DNA of 64,000 bases from Gracilaria vermiculophylla (lineage: Eukaryota; Rhodophyta; Florideophyceae; Gracilariales; Gracilariaceae), in assembly GCA_019155205.2 (NCBI GenBank), contig JAHNZQ020000049.1:1077842-1141841 (forward strand), in the 5' to 3' direction. A model generated the notes under the pieces. That model was not told where the DNA came from. It saw nothing but the letters and a program-made list of their open reading frames with translations, and ran no database searches. How positions within the stretch are numbered: the stretch's first letter is position 1; the number at the start of each line of letters is the position of its first letter. The position numbers and the translations under genes are program-made. This document shows positions 52,683-63,932 of this stretch, in pieces.

Positions 52683-55600
52683 ATGTTTCCAGCTCGCCTC
52701 CACCACGGTGCTGCTATCCACGATACCGGAGCTGGCCCTAATCTGGTGCACGCGGACGTGCTCCCGCGGTCTGCTCTCGGCTCCTTGAGGACTGGCAAGC
52801 TCCCCACGGTACGCGATGCGTCGCGACGAGCATTGACCATCCTCGGCGTGATCCCCTTGTGCCTTAGGTTGGGCTCCTTACAGTTGCGAGTATGGTTCCC
52901 CGTGGCGACCAACTTGGCCGCACAATGCATATTGGGCACTTCCTTTGTGGATCGATATGTACGTGCATTCTACCCACGCCTGCGGAAGGTGACGTTTCAC
53001 GACGCCGCCCCTGTAGTTATCGTGTCCGCATCTCCAGGGCCAGACGCCTGCGCGCGCCACGTGGGTAGCCTTCCAAAAGAGACGCAGTCGAATAAGCTCC
53101 GAGTGATGAAGAGCATCGAAATACCTGCGAGAAGTCAGGCCGAAGTTTGAATGCAGACCTCTGCATCTGGCCTTTCATTCCTACAGAGTAATCCACACCT
53201 GACGACCAAGCATTACTCCATGATGGCGGACGGTTTTATGAAAGTAATACCAAACATCCCCTTTAGGTTCGTGCTCGTTAACCTCAAGGAGTCGCCGTTA
53301 CGGCTTCAGAAAGGAATTGTCGTCGGACTGGCACTACCCGCCCCTGCAAGACTGGCTCACCTTTCTCGATCGGAAGACCTTGGGGACCGCGATGCTATCG
53401 CCACCATGGAATCCGGAGCGACTTCAACGGCTCCAGAGGAAGACAGTCCTGCCACCTGGCAGGAAAAGCTCCAAATTGGCGATGATTTCAAAGGGTATCG
53501 CCATAGGATAGTGGAGATGCTATCCGCCTTTGAGGATATGTGGTCTGGTTGCCTGAGTCAGGTCAGCCTGGCCAAGCACGGAATCCAGCTCACACCGGAG
53601 GCGAAACCGGTACATCAACTCCCGAAGAGGGCCGGACCCCACGCGCGCGACTTTGAACGCGATGAGGTCCACAGGATGCTGGAGAAGGGCGTTACAGAGC
53701 CTTCCAATTTCGAATGGGCCTCCCCGGTGGTCTTTGTCAAAAAGAAATATGGCTCTCTAAGGTTCTGTATTGACTACAGACATCTTAACGAGGTGATGGT
53801 ACGCGATTCGTACCCGATACCCCAAATGGATGAATGTATCGACTCCTTAGACGATTAGTCCGTTTTCTCCACCCTGGATGCCAATAGCGGCTATTGGCAG
53901 TTTGAGATGGACGACTCCGATAGGGATAAGACAACGTTCACCTCGCACTATGGGATCTTTAGATTCCTAAGGATGCCATTTGGATTGAAGAATGCACCCG
54001 CTACGTTCCAACGAGCGGTGGACATTATCCTGTCAAAGATTAAGTGGCAGTACGCCTTGGTGTATATCGATGATGTCATCATATACTCCCGAAGCGTGGA
54101 GGAGCACTTCATTCATGTGAAGCACGTGTTCCAACTCCTAAAGGATGCGGGCCTCACCCTGAAGCTGGAGAAATGATTCTTTTTCAAGTCGTCGGTGGAC
54201 TACCTGGGGCACGTTGTGCTTCCGCGCCACCTACAGGTTTCCAAGAAAACTCAGGACGCCTTCAAGGAAGCTCGCCCTCCCACAAACCAGACGGAGCTCC
54301 GCTCTTTCCTTGGGTTGTGTAACGTCTTCCGGAAGTTTGTACCAAATTTCTCCCGTATAGCGGCGCCGTTAAATCGCCTCTTGGAGAAAGACAAGCCGAC
54401 GCAATTGGCTGTCTTGATGGATGAGGAGTTTGAAGCCTTCGACACCCTGAAGAGGAGACTGATAGAACCACCAATCTTGGTACTTACGAAGCGGCACGGC
54501 CGAATGGTGCTGGACACTGACGCCTGTGAATACCAGGTCGGATGTGCCCTCCTACAGGAGCAACTGGAAGGTGGACTCCAACCCATTGCGTATTGGAGTC
54601 GCAGCCTCACACCTACGGAACGCAATTATTCCACTTCGGAGCGCGAATGTCTCGCCATCGTGTGGGCTGTTTTGCTTTTACGCCCTTACCTGGAAGGCGC
54701 GCGCTTAACCTTGAGGACGGACCACGCACCACTGAAGTGGATACTGTCCTTGAAGGATGCTACGGGTCGCCTGGAAAAGTGGAGGTTACGCCTCCTGGAG
54801 TTCGAGTTCGACATCGTCCACCGCCCTGGCATTAAACACCAGGCAGCGGACGCGCTCTCGCGAATTCCCTCCCACGGGGAAGAGAAAACACCCTTGGAGG
54901 ACAATATCTCGTGTCTGGTCATCCACGAAACCGACGGGTAAGAAGGATCCGATGGAAAAGGTGTGGAATGCTGTGAACCTGGAGGAAAGTACAGTGGACT
55001 CCCTGAGGTGATGGCTCTTGTTGAGAAGGAGAAAGAAGTCCTTTCCATTACCGTAGCGAAGTTCCTGAAGGAGCAGAGTACGGATGCGTACCGCAAGGAG
55101 TGCCTCGCCACTGTGGGGAATTTGACATCGTCATTCGACGTCGACCGAGACGGTGTGCTTGTACGCCGCGCCCTCCTGGATGGAGCTCTCCAAAAGGTGG
55201 TCCCGACGAAGCCCCGGGCGAGAATGTTGTACCTTTCGCACTATCCTCGCCTCGCCGGGCACCCCGGTGGATCTCGGATGTACTTCAACATGCGGAGGGA
55301 GTTCTATTGCCAAAACATGGCTAATGACGCCTTCCAAACGGTGGCGGATTGTGATTCCTGCACCGCCGCTAGGGGGAGTATACGGAAACACCGGATGCCG
55401 TTCACGCTGTTCCCACCTTCAGGACCATTGGCGTTTGTGGCCATGGACATCTTGGGTCCTCTCCCCAAGACGGAGCGAGGGCACCGATTTATCCTCGTGA
55501 TCACGGATCGCATTTCCAAGATCACAAGTGCCATCCCCCTCCGGAGAACTACCGCAGCAATGATTGCCGACGCCTTTCCGGAGCATTGGGTGTACCCCTA

Positions 55601-56630
55601 CGGGATACCATTGTACCTCCTTACCGACGATGGACCTTTGTTCGCGGCGAAACTCTTCAGCGCCGTCTCCGGAATGCTGGGGATGAAACAGTTGTTTACA
55701 TCGGCGTATCACCCCCAGACAAACGGACAGGCGGAAAGGTTCAACAAAACCATCGCCTCGAGGCTGGAGTACTACGTCGCGGACCACGAGAAGGATTGGG
55801 ACGCATATTTGGGACCCCTCACGTATGCATACAACCTACAGGTGCACCGCTCCACGGGGACTGCTCCTTTCAATTTGGTGCTCTCGCGCATTCCGCCAAG
55901 TGCCGTCATCGCGGCACGCGCCATGGCGCACCCGATGGATGGGCCACAGACGTCAACAGCGGCGCAAACCAGACGCTCCATCCCAAGGCGATATGAAAAC
56001 GCACTCTCCCTCGCGAAGGAGAGACTCAACGGCTCGCAGAGGAGATACAAACAGGGCTTCGACAGAAAGGTTATGGAAGGCCCTCACCGGAAGGAAGGCG
56101 ACGAAGTGTTCCTCGACAGGCCCTGGAAAAACTCCAATGAACCGCCGGACGTCACGCGCAAGTTAGCGCCGACCACCTCAGGGCCCTTCAAAATCCTTGC
56201 CACCTATAGGGATACTGTCGCCATTGAGGTGAACGGGCTCAGGGATGTCGTCTCCCGTGATATGGTGACGAAAGTCCCAACGCCCAGCCTTCCAGGAATG
56301 CCCGCCACCCCACCTTAGGGACAACGAGCGGAGATTCCTCATCCGACCACCTCAGGCGCGGCGACACTACGGGATACTGGGAACCGCATCATCGCTCTCG
56401 GTGAATTAATCCTGGAGGCTCCCGATGCCATCCTGACCACTGAAGGTGACATACTCTACGCGGTGGACCATATCGTCTCCCATCGACAGACCCCTGCAGG
56501 AGTACTGTACCGCGTCCGCTGGTATGGGTACACCTCGAAGGACGACACCGAAGAACCTCCGGAACATATACCGGAGAACTTCCTTAGGCGATACCAGGTT
56601 AATCTGGTGCGGAAACGCCTCTCCACATAG
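52683..56630 (+). pseudogene. pol of the complete gypsy element: protease, RT, RNase H, integrase, chromodomain
   Basis: One frame throughout, with stops at 53148, 53856, 54174, 54939 and 56316. Protease: HDTGAGPN near 52719 and ILGTSFVD. Reverse transcriptase: FCIDYRHLNEV, FGLKNAPATFQR and VYIDDVIIYS (YIDD box near 54062). RNase H: DTDACEYQVGCALLQ, ERECLAIVWAV and RTDHAPLKWI. Integrase: zinc module HYPRLAGHPG...CDSC, then catalytic MDILGPLP, LTDDGPLF and NGQAERFNK. Domain order RT-RH-IN defines Ty3/gypsy. The stops mean no full polyprotein can be made unless read through. Confidence 0.93.
56454..56612 (+). other. C-terminal chromodomain of gypsy integrase
   Basis: In frame with integrase but after the 56316 stop: LYAVDHIVSHRQTPAGVLYR, then VRWYGYTSKDDTEEPPEHI and NFLRRY. 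This matches the chromodomain plan (three strands with VRW-GY, then a helix after EP), placing the element with chromoviruses that use histone marks to choose insertion sites. Confidence 0.8.
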
Positions 56631-56939
56631 GCGCTTTCGTTTAGGAAAGGGGGAGGGGGCCCACAAACGGAGATGTTTTTTGTATTCGCCGTCTATCCCC
56701 CACTTGGAGTTCTCTTTTTCGCCTCCAGGATGCCCTGCTCGCTTTGGCGCATGCTCCCACGGCGGCACCTCGTGTCGCTGCGTTCGCGGGCACGGCCTAT
56801 GTATGTTTGAACTACCGTTCGTGGAGCTTCTGGTCCATCCGTAAGATCTTTAATTGGTCAGGGTCCTATCACCTACAGGTCACCGCATCGCGTTGAATAC
56901 TCCGCTTCGAGGCGAGCTTTCGCTGTAAGCGCTTGGCTA

Positions 56940-58820
56940 TCAGAGAACTCCGACAGGCTTTCCATGAGGGCCGCCATCGAGGCTCGGTCTGTCCGGGCCT
57001 TGTCGAGCTCTAAAACCCAAGCACGCGCCTCGATTCTCTACAGGAGAAACCGGAGCAGGACGGCCTGTCACCAGGCACGCCTGCACCAACTCCTGCTCCT
57101 GGAAGGCAGCCTCCGGAGCCCCAGAGGAGACTCCTCCCGACGGTGCACCCGATGCGGCCACCTCCGTTGACGGCGCAGCAACCGCCACGGAGGGAGCTGC
57201 AGACGGCGGCCCAGCTGAGACAGGAGCTCCCCGACGGGATTCCGCGAGTTCCGCAGTGGAGGACGGCAATGCCAAGTACGGATTTGGTGACACCTGAGGT
57301 GACGGCGGTGAGGGAATTGGAACGCTCCGCCGGCGAGGCTGAGCAATAGGCGCATGGACGCTCCGCAATAGGGGTTGCACCACTGGGACAGAAGGTGCCG
57401 GGACGGGAGTACTCTCGTCCTCTTCCATTGCAGACACGGAGTCCACCACTGCGGGAGCACTCGATACTGCGGCGGGCCGTGGAGGAAAGGCAGGGTATGC
57501 GTGCCCGTCATCGTCTCCATTCGGACTCCTCACAATGGGGTGAAACTTGTCCTCGCCGTAGTCGTACCAGAGGAAACCCGGTGTGTCACTCTACGTCACC
57601 TGGAGGTTGTAATCCAACAGTGTCTCCGCTTCGGACTTGCTCCATGCGATGCCCTTCACCAGGTTTTGAATGCCAAAGGAGCGCGGGAACCGTATGATGG
57701 ACGCCGACAAAGGGAGCAAACGCCCGGCAGTCGGCTGATATGACGAGTCCCAGTAGAGGCGGCCGTAGCGGCATTGGGTATAGGAGGTTACGCCTTCGTC
57801 CGCCGCTAGGAGATTCGCCATCAGGGTGCCGACCGCAGACTCCGTCGAGGCGACCAGCATGACGAACCGCCCTAGAGAGTCATGGGGATTCAGAACCTCG
57901 GAGGTATGATACGCGAAGGTGATGGGCGTTGCCACGCAGAGATGCGGGGAAACCCAGTGGTCCCTCCAGGAGTCGTTCACCTTAAGTTAGTACTTCGGAC
58001 GTTTCCCGGAGGGCACATCATGGAATTCCGTGTTATACCATCCGTATAAGTACCCGAATGCGGTACGTACGCGGGTTTCGTCCGCGAGATGCGTCCCCCA
58101 TCGATTCCGATTGAGCCAGTACAGGCGGTCGTATGGGGGATCGAAGGGCAACACCGCAAGGGCGGAACGTCCATCGGCGATGCTTCCGGTTCGCCTCGCT
58201 CTCTGTTGCGAGCTCTCCTTGTGGAGCAGGACCTGGAGTCGCGCCTGGATCTCTCGTTCTTCAGAGCACCTCAGGTAGGGAGTGTCGCAGTGTCCTACCG
58301 TGGTTGGAGTGTTGTCACCATGTACCGGAGTATGAAGCCAACGGGCACGGTATGCGTCGACCCGGTTCCGCTTCTGGTCGTTTCACGCAATCCCCGGGAC
58401 GGCGCGGAACCGCATCGCCTGCAGGTACGGCCCGAAGTGGTGAATGTAGTCCTCCACGGGACAGGGGAGACTCATGCGCCTATCGTGGAACGGGACAAAC
58501 ACCCGCGTGGCGCGATGATCGAATTGTGTTCCTGGACGGAACGGTGCTCCGGTCGAGGTGTGATACACCTCAGGATTGGAAGGGGATGTCGGCGCAGGAG
58601 TCGGAGGGGACATTCCGAAGGCGTACGAAGCAGGGTGGATGGCGACCGAACGCGTGGAGGCACCTGAGGAGAGAGACCTGACACCACTCGGGGATCGATT
58701 CGAAGATATATGCACCACCGCGGAGGGAGCCGTGTCAAGCCGCCACCGTGGAATCCGAGGCGAAGCCGGGCGACCGGCATCAGGCGAGTTATGGAGCACC
58801 ATCGCGTGGCGCGCGCTCAT
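56940..58820 (-). pseudogene. Antisense long reading frame in the gypsy element, unknown protein
   Basis: On the minus strand one frame spans 58820 to 56940 (627 codons) with only three stops (58383-58385, 57978-57980, 57591-57593). Its middle looks like an ordered protein: HFGPYLQAMRFRAVPG, PFDPPYDRLYWLNRNRWG, VRTAFGYLYGWYNTEFHD and RFVMLVASTESAVGTLMANL. The C-terminal 190 residues are Pro/Ala/Ser-rich. Sense frames are open only about 190 codons here. It lies between pol and the 3' LTR, a place where some plant gypsy elements carry antisense ORFs. I do not recognise the protein; capsid, envelope or regulatory roles are all guesses. Confidence 0.55.
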
Positions 58821-59403
58821 ATCCAACGGTGAACGACGGAGGTGCGGACGAGAGACTTATGAGTTCGGCACCTTCACGGAGATTGGAGGAGTGGACGCGA
58901 AGAAACGGGTGTTGCCAAAAGAAGTAATCTCGGAGGAGTCGGAGTGGCAAGCGCCTCCAGGGGGTCGGTATCCTCACGGGACTAGCCTACGCTGCGTCCA
59001 CGCAAGTGCGCGCTTGCACCGCACGCGGTACGCCGGAAAACGCGTACACTCGCGTTGCCGACTGCCGCAGCAGCACTGACAGGTGACACCAAGAAGGAGC
59101 AGATGCAGCCGAGGGAAGGAGTAGCATGTTGATAGTTCAAATGGTGAACTGTGCGCCCTGTGTCACAAGAGAGTATAGCGCAAATAGCTCATCTGTTTTT
59201 CCAACATAGCAGAGCCCACAAACGCCACGAGAAGTGAAACGCGAGCCCGCGGCAACACGCCGCGCAGGAGTATGGCGAAGAGAAGGAACGCCTGAAGGAG
59301 AGAACGGGCAAACCGCCGAAGGCCGCACATGCCGCAACACCGATAGGAGCCACCCCAGGGATCAAGAAAGCGGAACATGCACCTCGAGGACGACGTGCAA
59401 TTC

Positions 59404-59414
59404 AGGAAAGGGGG
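59404..59414 (+). other. Polypurine tract
   Basis: AGGAAAGGGGG two bases before the right LTR, the expected plus-strand primer site. Confidence 0.75.
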
Positions 59415-59416
59415 TA

Positions 59417-59969
59417 TGTAGCACAGTGACTCCTACGGAATTAGGGTGGTTTGGCCTTGAGGTATAATATTCCTAAGAAGGGCTCGTATTTTATTAGCGG
59501 AGCCACGTGGTGCAAAATCCCGCCCACGTGCGCTACAGTATCCTTGAGGCACGGTAGAATTATTATTTATTTTATATAATTTAAGCAGGTAATTAGTACA
59601 GTAACGAGACCTGCTGAAGCGGGCTCCCGGCTTGATAATTAATCTGCCGCTTGAGCTCCACCTCTGGGGAAGTAAAGAAAAGCACCCTTGAGTCTTCATC
59701 TACTTTTCCGGTTGGAGTCTCTTGTCGATCAATGCAGGTTTCTAAGCCGCCGATCCCCAGGTCGCATCATAGCAGTGCCTGTAGGAGCATTGCCCGCCCA
59801 GTGAACCTCCCCCTCCGCTTTGTGTTTGCGGATTTATTTTGAGAATTCCCCCGGCTCGCGACAGCGGATACTGTAGACCACCTTTAGGAATACGCGCCTT
59901 TGGAGTCACCAAAAACTCCTAACGGACATTGTGCTTTACTATCTCGAGAGAAGGGCTGACAGTACCACA
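59417..59969 (+). repeat. Right LTR of the complete gypsy element (553 bp)
   Basis: It starts TGTAGCACAGTGACTCC, ends GTACCACA, and is followed by the target duplication CCTGA. It is homologous along its length to the left LTR with scattered substitutions. Confidence 0.93.
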
Positions 59970-60423
59970 CCTGAAAGGAGGACCGCAAGCACCAAGTGGA
60001 GAAGGGGGTTCACTGGGAGTACAATGCTCTTACAGGTGCTGATATGAGGCAACTTGGGAATCGGCGGCTTAGAAACCACACCTAGAGTAATCATATATAC
60101 CTGAAGTCCCACAGGACAAAAGTCTCTAACCGGAAAAAGTAGAAGAAAACTCATGGGTGCTTGGTTTACTTCCCCTGGAGGTAGAGCTCATTCGACAGAT
60201 TAAGTGCAGTGCCGGGAGCCCCCCCGGCAGGTCTCACAATTGCATACTAGTCTAATTACCTACACTTATTAATGAAGATAAATCTAAACATTACATTTCT
60301 TCAGGTGTACTGTGGCACACGTGAGCTTAATAGTGCACCTCATGGGTCAGTTAAAAAAATACGAACAGTTCATGGGAATACCCAACCAGAAGACAATATC
60401 ACCTTAACACACATTGTACTACA
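59970..60423 (-). repeat. 5' LTR of the older gypsy element, second part
   Basis: It continues the minus-strand LTR interrupted at 49512 (GGTTCACTGGG, CGGCGGCTTAGAAACC, ending ATTGTACTACA). It has an extra stretch near 60082-60121 relative to the other LTRs. Confidence 0.85.
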
Positions 60424-60977
60424 GAAACAACCAAGAACGTGAAAAAATATGAAAACATGCTATGAAAATATTTCTATCATTTGGTTAATGTTTCCATGAA
60501 GAAATCTTTATTTTTTAATAGGATAATGCACCAGCGTACTCTGTCTTTCTTTTCAAAAATTGGTTACAGAAGTCAATTGTATCTGTTTTAGAATGGCCTG
60601 CGCGTTCAAAAGATTTTAAAACAATCAAAAACGTTTGGGGATTGCTGGCTAGGATGGCTTATGCGCATGTAATGGAGATGTAGCCAGTTTTGGAACTCGA
60701 AAACTGTATTACAAATTGGTTGAAATGTATAACAGTTTCAACTGTGAAAAAGTACACTAGTTCGATGCCAAAATGTTGCATTATTGTTATACAGAAAAAA
60801 GGATGCACAATCAACTGTTGAATGGCTCCTGGTAAGGATTCGTTCCAGACCAACATATGTTTTTGAAACGTTTTTTTGGCCTAAGTTTTTCTCAAACCCA
60901 ATTTGGTAGGCGTACAGTACACGTTTCGTTCTTTATGAAGCTTTTCAGCATTTCATATATTTTTGAAACAGTCTGTT
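60424..60977 (+). mobile_element. Tc1-like transposon, copy 3, 3' part only, decayed
   Basis: Homologous to 41340-41878 (AATGGCCTGCGCGTTCAAAAGATTT, AACGTTTGGGGATTGCTGGC, end GAAACAGTCTGT) but more diverged. The old gypsy element was inserted into it. Confidence 0.78.
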
Positions 60978-62873
60978 TATTATAAAGCATAAATAGGGAA
61001 CTTCTACTGTTTTATTTATTGTTGGCAAGAAAATTATTTTTGCTCCGTCTTATCCTTTTTGTGCTGAACACTATCTTTTTCTTTAATACGTATATTCCAC
61101 TTAATTACTTACTTTTCAAAGGGGAGGTCTATTGCATCTTCAATCGGCGTATTGCACCAAAATGGGCTTCTGGTACAAACTTTATCTTTGTATTGCATAT
61201 AAACCCCTTGTTTGATATTTTTCTGTAATTACTATCTATTATTGTTTTTGTAAAACGTAGAATTGGAAAGATTTTATCATAAAGTACTTTATATTTACCA
61301 ATTTAATCCCTGGAGACAAAACTCTTTATATCACCGAGTGTATTGGGAAATTTCGTACTGCTCTTATTTCTACATAACAGCTAGAAAAAGTAGATAAAGG
61401 ACTGTTCAATGGCATTTATAGCAAAAAAAGCGCTATATTTATTATCCGTGTTGTGGCGCCGCGATCTGAAGGGATATAGACAGCAGTTTCCCAAACATGA
61501 GGCGTTCATCAACAAAATCTGCGACTGCCAGGCTGTAATGGTTCTTGGACTGCTCTGGATAAATACACAAAACACGGGACTTTCTCTATAAATTTTGATC
61601 TCTAAATTAATTCCAAAGTAGAAATCATCAAACTCCGATGGACAATATGTATTTATGGTATCAATAGATTTGTTTTTAATTGCGTATATTAAAACTGATT
61701 TCAGAGATCATTAAATCAGTTCCGGGGACATAACTCATGCTTCTCGTGAGAAAAAGAAGCTCAGTAATGGAAGAGAACGCTTAAAGGATATATAAAATGG
61801 TTTACTAATAATAATAATTATTTCTCTTGTTTTGTAATGAATAACAAAAAATGGGGTTCTGCTTGACATGGAAACAAATGGTAAAGCTTTACCCGAGGCA
61901 CAAACTATCAGCAATTCAAAATTTACCATCATATTTGTTTGCGGCATGTCATGCATGGTTTGCATAATTTCATAGCAAGAAGTTTTGATTTATTTTCTGC
62001 TCCTTTTATTAGAGAAATTCGGAGAATGGATTTGAATAAGGATAAAGAAAATATATACAATCTAAACGTTTCTAATTACCGGATTTATCAACTCACATCA
62101 CGGCCCTGTGGCGACCCTGAGGAAAGGTGGGGCCTAAACATTCTGGGATGGATATTCTGGCGAGGAACATTCATGTCAAATTTACGATTTCCGATAAATA
62201 ATACTCAAGAGTTAAAAAAGGATTGAAGCAAAATTTTGAAGGCTAAATGTAGTGCATCAAAGGGCGACGGTATGCAGAATTCAAGTACTCCATGGGAAAA
62301 GTTTTGTTTATGACAATCGAATATGGTGACACGAACATTGGTGGAAGATTAAGATGGTGACTTTTATTTTGCAACGGTGAATTGTTGGGGTTTGTTCGAA
62401 AAAAAGAGCGACACACAGCAAGCGCACGGTGACTTTACGTACTAGAACCGCAGACAACGGTGCCTTAGCTACGTAAATATTTAGTCTGGGGTGACTTTCA
62501 TCGTCGTTTGTCATTGAAACGCAGGGTGACAATTTTGATCGACATTTGTAAAGTAAGAGGGGTGACACGGACAGCAAACAAGTTGACAAACGGAAAGGAG
62601 TATGGAAAAGGCGACTACTGCTCAGATGGAGGGTGAAACTGAGCGCTGTGAGTGCGACTTTGTACCTAATGCGCCATTTATATTGCGCCTTTGATATGTC
62701 ACCCTTCTTTACTGTGAAATATTGCAATCACCCCCAGGCCTCTCAAATATTCGGCTCTCCACCCCTTAAGTGAGCTAATTCTGCAAGCAGTCCCCCTATA
62801 TCTGCAGAATCTCCCTATTTCAAATCCTTTTGTTCATCACCGATTTAGTGACATTCAAATATTAAATCTCATG
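60978..62873. other. AT-rich gene-free region with GGTGAC cluster
   Basis: No gene is recognised. A 60-codon ORF at 61409-61591 has no family match. GGTGAC occurs six times in one orientation between 62325 and 62566 (62325, 62356, 62429, 62489, 62525, 62561) and once inverted near 62698, far above chance. This lies downstream of the minus-strand Cys-rich gene's stop codon. Confidence 0.5.
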
Positions 62874-63914
62874 TCACAATTGAGAAGAAGGTACGCACAT
62901 ATTAAGTTCACTGCACCTCAACTCTTCTGATTCACATGCATCGTTTTCTTCCAGCGAGCAGTACTCGAACAAACTGGCTGGTTGCTGACAGATATTTACC
63001 CCGTTTTTGGGCAAACATGAAAGCCGAAAAATGTTCTCAATAAACCGGCCACTAGGGTCCCTTAAACCCTGAGCCACACATCGAGGCTCATCCGGGAGAG
63101 GATTTGGACTGCATGAATCTCCGTGGTCGAGAGACAGAGCGGGGTCGTAGCATTTTCTTTGGAACGGCATAATGCTGTATGATGGATCACATTTGAGATC
63201 TTCCATGCACGAATCATCGTCTTCACAAGTGGACCCGATTCTTCTCCTAGGTCGGCACAATCTTCTGCCGCGACCCATGTCGTCCCTCCCACAGTGCAAA
63301 CCTTTCTTGCATTTCTGCGTTCATGGATAGAGACAGTCGGAAAAACGGGTTAGTATGGATTTTGTCACGTCTTGGACGTTTTGGTAAGCACTTACTCGTT
63401 GCAATCTAGACGTATCGAAACACGGTCTCCACAAGCCCACTTCCAAAACCGGCAGTCTACAGAACTTTTTACTTTCTGGCGACTCAGGATCTACTCTGCA
63501 TTCCGTACCTGGCGGGCACTTCAACTCAGAACATTCCTGACCAACACGAGTAAAAGTTATAGGAACAGTTGGGGGAGCTTCCATATTCTGACAAGTGCCA
63601 TTAACGCAGAAGGCACCCTCCTCACAAGTAAAGCGGAACGGGTCCTCGCATCGCGCACCCGTCGGCAAAACCTTCATGCAGGTGTGAAGCGGAGGTGGCG
63701 GACGGCGCGAATAAGGGAGCTCAACACCGGGAACCTCTGCGCAGACGGCATTCCTTTCGCAAGTCACATACTCGTCGTTGCTACAAGCGGCACCCAGTGG
63801 CACACGTTCCCGCCGACGACGGCACTCAAACACACCTTGGAACTGCTTGAAAAGCGTCAGCCCGCGACGGCACTCTCTAGTGTCTATCTGACCAGCGACC
63901 TCATATGAGGTCAA
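62874..63914 (-). CDS. Cys-rich, probably secreted protein, 3' exons (5' end not resolved)
   Basis: Exons 63396 and upstream, and 63314-62874, are joined across an 81-nt intron (63395-63315, GTAAGT...GCAG, CTAAC branch), phase 0. The two exons encode at least 320 residues with about 30 Cys in spaced pairs: GAACSNDEYVTCERNAVCAEV, GARCEDPFRFTCEEGAFCVNG, GQECSELKCPPGTECRVD, GSTCEDDDSCMEDLKCD and EYCSLEENDACESEELRCS. These repeat a C-x5-7-C-x5-C plan typical of extracellular disulfide-rich modules. No signal peptide is visible; 63914 is only the first Met in the frame, and an acceptor-like CAG near 63888 suggests an upstream exon beyond the window. Function unknown. Confidence 0.72.
63315..63395 (-). 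other. Spliceosomal intron of the Cys-rich gene
   Basis: 81 nt on the minus strand, consensus donor GTAAGT, acceptor CGCAG, CTAAC about 40 nt before the acceptor. Splicing joins Arg and Lys codons and keeps the Cys-rich frame. Confidence 0.85.
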
Positions 63915-63932
63915 ATGACCTCATATGAGGTC
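63897..63932. repeat. Two tandem perfect 16-bp palindromes
   Basis: GACCTCATATGAGGTC occurs at 63897-63912 and 63917-63932, period 20, each followed by AA. Each half contains AGGTCA in everted orientation around CATATG. The pair lies at the 5' edge of the visible Cys-rich exon. Confidence 0.92.

Larger units (their letters stand above)
49513..59969 (+). mobile_element. Complete-structure chromodomain Ty3/gypsy LTR retrotransposon, 10.5 kb
   Basis: Both LTRs begin TGTAG and end CACA. CCTGA occurs directly before (49508-49512) and after (59970-59974), a perfect 5-bp target duplication. Order inside: primer-binding site candidate, gag, protease, reverse transcriptase, RNase H, integrase, chromodomain, a 2.7-kb spacer with an antisense reading frame, a polypurine tract, and the 3' LTR. 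The two LTRs differ at many positions by eye, so insertion was not recent. Coding frames carry stops and frameshifts, so the copy is defective. Confidence 0.95.

Noticed and set aside
53448..53463. Near-palindrome CCTGCCACCTGGCAGG as a targeted integration site
   Set aside because: The LTR insertion lies at its edge, but one insertion with a standard 5-bp duplication does not show site preference.
57375..58681. Sense-strand ORFs of up to 192 codons between pol and the 3' LTR
   Set aside because: They are shorter, overlap each other and have unlikely composition; the antisense frame is open over three times as long.
61409..61591. 60-codon ORF starting MAFIAKKALYLL
   Set aside because: Short, in AT-rich DNA, with no recognisable family; not supportable as a gene.
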